Assembly: GCA_029168955.1 (NCBI GenBank) | Contig: JAPDOI010001209.1 | Coordinates: forward strand, 7,501-71,500 | Direction of reading: 5' to 3' | Length of the DNA: 64,000 bases | Source of the DNA: Aplectana chamaeleonis | Taxonomy: Eukaryota > Nematoda > Chromadorea > Rhabditida > Cosmocercidae | Part shown: piece by piece, positions 55,301 to 64,000 of the stretch | How the letters are laid out: every line of letters begins with the position of its first letter | Numbering within the stretch: the stretch's first letter is position 1 | The notes under the pieces: model-generated | Databases searched by the model: none | What the model was told of the DNA's origin: nothing | Seen by the model: only the letters and a program-made list of their open reading frames with translations | Position numbers and translations under genes: made by a program

Positions 55301-58300
55301 GTAAAAGTGCGCCGGACGCCATAGAAAGTGTACGGGACCCATGTAAAAGTGCGCCGGACGCCATAGAAAGTGTACGGGACCCATGTAAACGTGCGCCGGA
55401 CGCCATAGAAAACGTACGGGACCAATGTAAAAGTGCGCCGGACGCCATAGAAAGTGTACGGGACCCATGTAAAGTGCGCCGGACGCCTTGGAAAGTGTAC
55501 GGGACCCATGTAAAAGTGCGCCGGACGCCATAGAAAGTGTACGGGACCCATGTAAACGTGCGCCGGACGCCATAGAAAGTGTACGGGACCCATGTAAACG
55601 TGCGCCGGACGCCATAGAAAGTATACGGGACCCATGTAAAAGTGCGCCGGACGCCATAGAAAGTGTACGGGACCCATGTAAACGTGCGCCGGACGCCATA
55701 GAAAGCGTACGGGACCAATGTAAAAGTGCGCCGGACGCCATAGAAAGTGTACGGGACCCATGTAAACGTGCGCCGGACGCCATAGAAAGTGTACGGGACC
55801 CATGTAAAAGTGCGCCGGACGCCATAGAAAGTGTACGGGACCCATGTAAACGTGCGCCGGACGCCATAGAAAGCGTACGGGACCAATGTAAAAGTGCGCC
55901 GGACGTCATAGAAAGTGTACGGGACCCATGTAAACGTGCGCCGGACGCCATAGAAAGCGTACGGGACCAATGTAAAAGTGCGCCGGACGCCATAGAAAGT
56001 GTACGGGACCCATGTAAAAGTGCGCCGGACGCTTCGGAAAGTGTACGGGACCCATGTAAAAGTGCGCCGGACGCCATAGAAAGTGTACCGGACCCATGTA
56101 AACGTGCGCCGGACGCCATAGAAAGCGTACGGGACCAATGTAAAGTGCGCCGGACGCCATAGAAAGTGTACGGGACCCATGTAAAAGTGCGCCGGACGCC
56201 TTGGAAAGTGTACGGGACCCATGTAAAGTGCGCCGGACGCCTTGGAAAGTGTACGGGACCCATGTAAAGTGCGCCGGACGCCTTGGAAAGTGTACGGGAC
56301 CCATGTAAAAGTGCGCCGGACGCCATAGAAAGTGTACCGGACCCATGTAAACGTGCGCCGGACGTCATAGAAAGCGTACGGGACCAATGTAAAAGTGCGC
56401 CGGACGCCATAGAAAGTGTACGGGACCCATGTAAAAGTGCGCCGGACGCCTTGGAAAGTGTACGGGACCCATGTAAAAGTGCGCCGGACGCCATAGAAAG
56501 TGTACGGGACCCACGTAAAAGTGCGCCGGACGCCATAGAAAAAGTACGGGGCCCATGTAAAAGTGCGCCGGACGCCATGGAAAGTGTACGGGACCCATGT
56601 CCTTTTTGTAAGGATTAAAGACCCATGTAAACGTGCGCCTGACGCCATAGAAAGCGTACGGGACACATGTAAAAGTGCGCCGGACGCCATAGAAAGTGTA
56701 CCGGACCCATGTAAACGTGCGCCGGACGCCATAGAAAGCGTACGGGACCAATGTAAAAGTGTGCCGGACGCCATAGAAAGTGTACGGGACCCATGTAAAA
56801 GTGCGCCGGACGCCTTGGAAAGTGTACGGGACCCATGTAAAAGTGCGCCGGACGCCTTGGAAAGTGTACGGGACCCATGTAAAAGTGCGCCGGACGCCAT
56901 AGAAAAAGTACGGGACCCATGTAAAAGTGCGCCGGACGCCATAGAAAGTGTACGGGACCCATGTAAACGTGCGCCGGACGCCATAGAAAGTGTACGGGAC
57001 CCATGTAAAAGTGCGCCGGACGCCATAGAAAGTGTACGGGACCCATGTAAACGTGCGCCGGACGCCATAGAAAGCGTACGGGACCAATGTAAAAGTGCGT
57101 CGAACGTCATAGAAAGTGTACGGGACCCATGTAAACGTGCGCCGAACGCCATAGAAAGCGTACGGGACCAATGTAAAAGTGCGCCGGACGCCATAGAAAG
57201 TGTACGGGACCCATCTAAAAGTGCGCCGGACGCTTCGGAAAGTGTACGGGACCCATGTAAACGTGCGCCGGACGCCATAGAAAGAGTACCGGACCCATCT
57301 AAACGTGCGCCGGACGCCATAGAAAGGGGACGGGACCAATGTAAAGTGTGCCGGACGCCATAGAAAGTGTGCGGGACCCATGTAAAAGTGCGCCGGACGC
57401 CTTGGAAAGTGTACGGGACCCATGTAAAAGTGCGCCGGACGCCTTGGAAAGTGTACGGGACCCATGTAAAAGTGCGCCGGACGCCTGGAAAGTGTACGGG
57501 ACCCATGTAAAAGTGCGCCGGACGCCATAGAAAGTGTACGGGACCCATGTAAACGTGCGCCGAACGCCATAGAAAGCGTACGGGACCAATGTAAAAGTGC
57601 GCCGGACGCCATAGAAAGTGTACGGGACCCATGTAAAAGTGCGCCGGACGCCTTGCAAAGTGTACGGGACCCATGTAAAAGCGCCCCGGACGCCATAGAA
57701 CGAGTACCGGACCCACGGAAAAGTGCGCCGGACGCCATAGAAAAAGTACGGGACCCATGTAAAGTGCGCCGGACGCCATGGAAAGTGTACGGGACCCATG
57801 TAAGAAAAGTGCGCCGGGACGCCATAGAAAGTGTACCGGACCCAATGTAAACGTGCGCCTGACGCCATAGAAAGCGTACGGGACACATGTAAAAGTGCGC
57901 CGGACGCCATAGAAAGTGTACCGGACCCATGTAAACGTGCGCCGGACGCCATAGAAAGCGTACGGGACCAATGTAAAGTGCGCCGGACGCCATAGAAAGT
58001 GTACGGGACCCATGTAAAGTGCGCCGGACGCCTTGGAAAGTGTACGGGACCCATGTAAAAGTGCGCCGGACGCCATAGAAAGTGTACGGGACCCACGTAA
58101 AAGTGCGCCGGACGCCATAGAAAAAGTACGGGACCCATGTAAAAGTGCGCCGGACGCCATGGAAAGTGTACGGGACCCATGTCCTTTTTGTAAGGATTAA
58201 AGACCCATGTAAACGTGCGCCTGACGCCATAGAAAGCGTACGGGACACATGTAAAAGTGCGCCGGACGCCATAGAAAGTGTACCGGACCCATGTAAACGT

Positions 58301-60725
58301 GCGCCGGACGCCATAGAAAGCGTACGGGACCAATGTAAAAGTGCGCCGGACGCCATAGAAAGTGTACGGGACCCATGTAAAAGTGCGCCGGACGCCTTGG
58401 AAAGTGTACGGGACCCATGTAAAAGTGCGCCGGACGCCTTGGAAAGTGTACGGGACCCATGTAAAAGTGCGCCGGACGCCTTGGAAAGTGTACGGGACCC
58501 ATGTAAAAGTGCGCCGGACGCCATAGAAAGTGTACCGGACCCATGTAAACGTGCGCCGGACGCCATAGAAAGCGTACGGGACCAATGTAAAAGTGCGCCG
58601 GACGCCATAGAAAGTGTACGGGACCCATGTAAAAGTGCGCCGGACGCCTTGGAAAGTGTACGGGACCCATGTAAAAGTGCGCCGGACGCCATAGAAAGTG
58701 TACGGGACCCACGTAAAAGTGCGCCGGACGCCATAGAAAAAGTACGGGACCCATGTAAAAGTGCGCCGGACGCCATGGAAAGTGTACGGGACCCATGTCC
58801 TTTTTGTAAGGATTAAAGACCCATGTAAACGTGCGCCTGACGCCATAGAAAGCGTACGGGACACATGTAAAAGTGCGCCGGACGCCATAGAAAGTGTACG
58901 GGACCCATGTAAAAGTGCGCCGGACGCCTTGGAAAGTGTACTGGACCCATGTAAAAGTGCGCCAGACGCCATAGAAAGCGTACGGGACCCATGTAAAAGT
59001 GCGCCGGACGCCATAGAAAGTGTACGGGACCCATGTAAAAGTGCGCCAGACGCCATAGAAAGCGTACGGGACCCATGTAAAAGTGCGCCGGACGCCATAG
59101 AAAGTGTACGGGACCCATGTAAAAGTGCGCCGGACGCCTTGGAAAGTGTACTGGACCCATGTAAAAGTGCGCCGCACGCCATAGAAAGTGGACGGGACCC
59201 ATGTAAAAGTGCGCCGGACGCCATAGAAAGTGTACGGGACCCATGTAAAAGTGCGCCGGACGCCTTGGAAAGTGTACTGGACCCATGTAAAAGTGCGCCA
59301 GACGCCATAGAAAGGTGTACGGGACCCATGTAAAGTGCGCCGGACGCCATAGAAAGTGTACGGGACCCATGTAAAAGTGCGCCGGACGCCTTGGAAAGTG
59401 TACGGGACCTATGTAAAAGTGCGCCGGACGCCATAGAAAGTGTACGGGACCCATGTAAAAGTGCGCCGGACGCCATAGAAAAAGTACGGGACCCATGTAA
59501 AAGTGCGCCGGAAGCCATGGAAAGTGTACGGGACCCATGTCCTTTTTGTAAGGATTAAATACCCATGTAAAAGTGCGCCGGACGCCATAGAAAGTGTACG
59601 GGACCCATGTAAAAGTGCGCCGGACGCCATAGAAAGTGTACGGGACCCATGTAAAAGTGCGCCGGACGCCTTGGAAAGTGTACTGGACCCATGTAAAAGT
59701 GCGCCAGACGCCATAGAAAGCGTACGGGACCCATGTAAAAGTGCGCCGGACGCCATAGAAAGTGTACGGGACCCATGTAAAAGTGCGCCAGACGCCATAG
59801 AAAGCGTACGGGACCCATGTAAAAGTGCGCCGGACGCCATAGAAAGTGTACGGGACCCATGTAAAAGTGCGCCGGACGCCTTGGAAAGTGTACGGGACCC
59901 ATGTAAAAGTGCGCCGGACGCCATAGAAAGTGTACGGGACCCATGTAAAAGTGCGCCGGACGCCATAGAAAAAGTACGGGACCCATGTAAAAGTGCGCCG
60001 GACGCCTTGGAAAGTGTACGGGACCCATGTAAAAGTGCGCCGGACGCCATAGAAAGTGTACGGGACCCATGTAAAAGTGCGCCGGACGCCATAGAAAGTG
60101 TACGGGACCCATGTAAAAGTGCGCCGGACGCCATAGAAAGTGTACGGGACCCATGTAAAAGTGCGCCGGACGCCATAGAAAAAGTACGGGACCCATGTGA
60201 AAGTGCGCCGGACGTCTTGGAAAGTGTACTGGACCCATGTAAAAGTGCGCCGGACGCCATAAAAAGTGTACGGGACCCATGTAAAAGTGCGCCGGACGCC
60301 ATAGAAAAAGTACGGGACCCATGTAAAAGTGCGCCGGACGCCATAGAAAGTGTACGGGACCCATGTAAAAGTGCGCCGGACGCCATAGAAAAAGTACGGG
60401 ACCCATGTGAAAGTGCGCCGGACGCCTTGGAAAGTGTACGGGACCCATGTAAAAGTGCGCCGGACGCCATAGAAAGTGTACGGGACCCATGTAAAAGTGC
60501 GCCGGACGCCATAGAAAGTGTACGGGACCCATGTAAAAGTGCGCCGAACGCCATAGAAAAAGTACGGGACCCATGTGAAAGTGCGCCGGACGCCTTGGAA
60601 AGTGTACGGCACCCATGTAAATGTGCGCCTGACGCCATAGAAAGTGTACGGCACCCATGTAAAAGTGCGCCGGACGCCATGGAAAGTGTACGGGACCCAT
60701 GTCCTTTTTGTAAGGATTAAAGACC
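52311..60725 (+). repeat. 42-bp minisatellite, array 4b (about 200 copies)
   Basis: Same unit as 4a with variants: CCATAGAA, CCTTGGAA and CTTCGGAA; GTAAAAGTG or GTAAACGTG; CCCATG or CCAATG. Seven TCCTTTTTGTAAGGATTAA spacers mark higher-order units. ORFs of up to 1508 codons run on the minus strand in all three frames because the unit is 14 codons long and has no TTA, CTA or TCA. Confidence 0.98.
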
Positions 60726-60816
60726 ACCGTACCATACTCCATTAAAGGTGCTGAAGGAATTATGTTGGTGGGAAAGGATGCTGCTATTGCATTCCATGTT
60801 CTCCCCACTCACCAGG
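60726..60816. other. Array edge, unique sequence
   Basis: Single-copy sequence between the array and the MITE. Confidence 0.4.
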
Positions 60817-60985
60817 GGTGCGTTCCAAGAACGTTTCCACGACTCCGTGGGAGGAAAAACAACCTTTCGATGGAAAAATTTGCTTTCCATGGATGCGAGT
60901 AATAACTGAACATTGCTCCCACGTGGCTGTGGCTACGTTTCCATGAACGCGTTTTGCCATGGGAATGTTCTTGGAACGCACCCCA
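60817..60985. mobile_element. Small MITE
   Basis: GGGGTGCGTTCCAAGAACGT at the left, ATGTTCTTGGAACGCACCCC at the right, 169 bp. Internal GTTTCCA and TGGAAA words also pair. Confidence 0.85.
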
Positions 60986-61123
60986 GAACAGTGTTATCAG
61001 TCCAATGATGAAACTGATAAGCGGAGTGATTGGTTTTTCGAGTGTGGTCATTCCCCATTCTGTCCACAGCACTCCCACGAGAAGTCGCAGCAAACTCGCT
61101 CGGTACGAGTTTTCGCGCCCCAT
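60986..61123 (-). CDS. Possible first exon of a membrane protein
   Basis: Minus-strand ATG at 61121-61123 starts MGRENSYRASLLRLLVGVLW, TEWGMTTLEKPITPLISFII and GLITLFWG, with two hydrophobic stretches, one likely a full TM helix. The frame runs into the MITE at 60985, where TGGGGTGCGT could serve as a donor. No family recognised and no second exon found; if real, the 42-bp array lies in its first intron or downstream. Confidence 0.3.
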
Positions 61124-62734
61124 TCAGCGTGACCGCGGGAAGTTTTTCCTTTCAAAAATTTTCTGACAAATTGAATTTTTGTCTGATTCGTTATTAATTT
61201 TTGGCGTTAACGTTGCAACGGGGTAACGATCACGTTTTTTTTTGTAAAGTTTTCTTCCTCGCTCGAAGTGGCATTGCTTTTTTCTCATTAAAGCGGTCGT
61301 CTGAGCACGAGTTTCGAGAAACCTGAAATGAATGAACGTCACTTAACGTCATGAACGACTCATCATGACTGACTTATTCTTCCAAGAATACTGCGGATTC
61401 TGCAAATCGTATTCAAATTTGACTGTTTGCAATGTTGTCTGTTGGGCTAAATGACTCGTATTTCTATTTTGCTTTTCTTGGACTCGCAAGTCGCATTTTT
61501 TCTCAACCTTCGTCTACTCAGAAAAATGAAAACATGTTACATGTAATATAAAGCGTAAGATACTTGAGACATTCATGTATATTACCTTTATATCGCATGT
61601 AACCTACACTTATATTACATGTAACATACACTTATATTTCATGTAGCTTAATTAGAGCTGCAAGTTGAAGCTTGATACTTTAAGGGTTGGAGCTGCAAGT
61701 TCCCGGCTACCGCTTCAGGTACGAATCAGCGAGCTTTAAGCTCTTTTGAACATCTCAGGAGCTTGGAGCTTGCTGCTTCATGATTGAAGCAGCAAGCTTG
61801 GATCCCACAGCTTCATACAAGAAGCTGTGGGCTTAAGCGTGCTCAAAATTTATTGTATGTCGCTCCCTCTAATCCTCCACACGATTAAAACGGATCATGA
61901 GGAGCGAGAGATCAACGACTCGGCCAGGGCGAGTGACCACCAGGGTTGCGCGGAAATTTCTGTTTTCTGGCCATTTTGGCCTTTCTGTTTTCTGATTTGT
62001 GTTTTCTGAAAAACTTGCAAAAATCAGAAATAAAAATCAACGAAAACCAGGTCTGTTCGACAGCTCAGGAACAAAATATTGCTGGTTGTCACCTTGCCCA
62101 CAATTAACTAAATTTCTATGTATGTTTGTTTTGTCGTCTTTCGACTTGCTGTTACACCGTATTCATACTTTTGCGGAGCGGCAAATGCTGCGGATTATCA
62201 ATAGAAAAATGAGAGCTCGGTAGCGGTATCAAACATTTGATTTCTCATTTTCCTACTGATATTGCGCGGCAGTTGCCGCTCCCGCAAAAGCATGAATAGG
62301 TTGCTAAACGAAAGAACCAGCACTTATACGAATCGTGTTAGTTCGTGCGCACCCCCACCAATTAGCTGTTCTAAGCTCTTTTTGTGCGTTTCTAGTTCAA
62401 CTTTTCACTTCTCTCACTTTGTTATGATGAAACCTGCATTCTCATGAAGAGAACTCAGCAACTGATTTTATCTCAAACACTGCTCACCTACTCAGTATTT
62501 CGGCACAATAGGGGTAGCATCCCAGGGCAAAGTTCGAGTACAAACCTTCGCTGTCAACAGCAGCTGTTGCAGACAGCGGTATATGATTCCAACACTCGCT
62601 GGGGTTGAACCCCTGGATATCAATGGCTAATGCTGCTGTTACCTGTCAGCAGCAGCTGCTGACAACAAGGGATGCAACCTCTACTGTGCTGTATAGTTGT
62701 GCTTTTTGACTAAACGGACCGAATGAATGAATAT
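61124..62734. other. No gene recognised
   Basis: Includes (AC/TT)ACATGTAA-type repeats at 61535-61645, a hairpin CCACAGCTTCATACAAGAAG CTGTGG (61805-61830), a CAGAAAACAGAAA-like tract (61955-62040) and CAGCAGCAGCTGCTG (62647-62661). Confidence 0.4.
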
Positions 62735-62925
62735 ATTCGGCTTCAACATTTTCGAATAAATGAATGAATAAATTCTTCGACTTCAAATTTTTCGAATAAA
62801 CGAATGAATGAATATATTCGACTTTAAATTTTTCGAATGAACGAATGAATGAATATATTCGATTCTCTATTTCGAATGAATGAATATCGAAAATCGAATA
62901 ATTTCGAATAAATGAATTAATTTAA
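62735..62925. repeat. GAATGAATGAATATATTCG-rich tract
   Basis: Five related units of about 40-45 bp each with TTTCGAATAAA(T/C)GAATGAAT-type sequence. Related in style to the TTCGAATA tracts. Confidence 0.8.
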
Positions 62926-62934
62926 CTACGGGCC

Positions 62935-63235
62935 AACCGAATTCAGAGTTCTGCGACGCTACTGCTTTGAAGAGGCAGTTTTTAAGACTGGCATCGAAGA
63001 GTTTTGCGACGCTACTACTTTGAAGACTAGACGAAAAATACCGTGCGGTACCGATTGCCAGAAAGCCATAAAAAACTCTACAATTTTCATTTGAGAGTTT
63101 GAACCGGTCGGTCTGATATAGCAATGGAACTTATATCATCATTTCATGCCCTTGTGGCAATCGGTGCCGCACGGTATTTGGAGTTTACTACTTTGAAGAG
63201 GCAGTTTTTAAGAATGGCATCGAAAGCTTTTGAAC
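62935..63235. repeat. Direct and inverted repeats
   Basis: GAAGAGGCAGTTTTTAAGA(C/A)TGGCATCGAA occurs at 62970-62999 and 63195-63224; AAATACCGTGCGGTACCGATTGCC (63037) is inverted at 63153-63176. Confidence 0.75.
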
Positions 63236-64000
63236 TGCTCAATATTTCCAATATTCCGCTCAGGCAGGGTTCATGAGTGGTGGCACGCAAAATCGATAAG
63301 CATCGTTTCTACACTAGCAGCTGCCTGATGCCACCCACGGCGGTTCTATTCATACAACGCCAGCGCGTCACGAGCGGGCGTTTCGTTAGACCCCGTTCAG
63401 AGTTCATTCGCGACGCGATGTTATAATCAGTCTACATCTCGATCACGCTACGTCGCGTCGCGTCTTCGCTGAGTTTCCACAGTGATGAGGCGCGATACAT
63501 TCGGAATTACGCGCTTTCTCCTAGAACGATAGCGGTCGTATAGCGAGATGGGAGTTGTTCGGCCCGCCACGCGCCAGCGATTCCATCAGTGCTACTGTCT
63601 GAGTTGGGGATAGTGTTCGCGGAATTTCTGGATTAGGCGTGATTCCTAGCTTTTTTTCGCTTTTCGTGAATTTGTTACTTCGACATTTTCTGCCCTAACG
63701 AGTATGAGCCGCAAAACTTGCTGCTATTTGATATTTACTCCTTCCCTTTGAGTATTGCTCATTTTGCCACCTATTCGTTTTTATTTCGTTTCCAAAAATC
63801 GATAAAAAAGAACAAAATCCAAATGAGCCATCGTTGACAGCCATAGAAGCACCTTGTCAAAAGTTGGGAAAAAATATACAAATCTCGCTCTATTGAAAAA
63901 TCTTATGCTCATTTTGATCTAGCGCATATGTCGTGGATACGACTGCCTTACCAATTTTCGCGGCTTTAGCTTTGGCTACTGATAAATGGTCAGTCGGTAC
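63236..64000. other. MITE fragment and unique sequence
   Basis: 63400-63470 is an inverted partial match to the interior of the 7195-7812 element (GCGATGTTATAATCAG, CGTCGCGTCGCG). Nothing else recognised. Confidence 0.4.

Noticed and set aside
52052..60735. Very long minus-strand ORFs (up to 1508 codons) and plus-strand ORFs with 14-residue repeats such as SVRDPCKSAPDAIE
   Set aside because: All three minus frames and one plus frame are open because the 42-bp unit is 14 codons and lacks the needed stop triplets. Spacers and indels shift the frame freely, so there is no sign of coding constraint.

Overview
The window looks like a gene-poor, transposon-rich stretch of a parasitic nematode genome, most like a strongylid or hookworm. 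Three things point there. A nematode-type degenerin (DEG/ENaC) gene sits at the left end, with short exons and TTTCAG-like acceptors. A mariner with a D34D transposase lies near 34-36 kb. RTE-like LINE fragments lie near 47 and 51 kb. Genus and species cannot be fixed from the sequence alone.

Layout. 1-7.06 kb: the 3' half of the degenerin gene, six exons at 95-190, 249-363, 1614-1674, 3381-3509, 6090-6165 and 6885-7055. They join in phase into 215 C-terminal residues ending in the TM2 pore segment. The introns are filled with MITEs, palindromes and a roughly 150-bp repeat seen four times, only in this gene. 7-13.4 kb: foldback elements and TTAA-flanked MITEs, no recognisable gene. 13.4-30.3 kb: one MITE appears split into two complementary halves (13421-13763 and 29947-30279) by about 16.2 kb of inserted DNA. 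That DNA carries two 42-bp minisatellites, arrays of the palindrome GATGACGTCATC (a CRE core), a large near-perfect palindrome, and two copies of a tail ending in the same 10-bp-stem hairpin. 30.9-37.3 kb: a nest of elements, with a TTAA MITE inside a mariner inside a long-TIR Tc1-like element, all inside a still larger inverted-repeat element. 37.3-51 kb: short minisatellite, SINE-like and MITE pieces, a LINE fragment, and two or three weak candidate exons. 51.4-60.7 kb: about 210 copies of a 42-bp repeat with higher-order structure marked by a short hairpin spacer. 60.7-64 kb: a small MITE, one possible first exon on the minus strand, and AT-rich repeats.

The most unusual theme is that nearly all the minisatellites, although different in sequence, share a unit of 41-42 bp (or about three times that), and several share a common core (GTGCGC, about 9 bp, AGAAA). 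Because 42 is a multiple of three and the unit lacks stops in most frames, the arrays produce very long ORFs (up to about 1500 codons) that should not be taken as genes.

Only the degenerin is a confident host gene. Every other CDS-like call is tentative and marked so.
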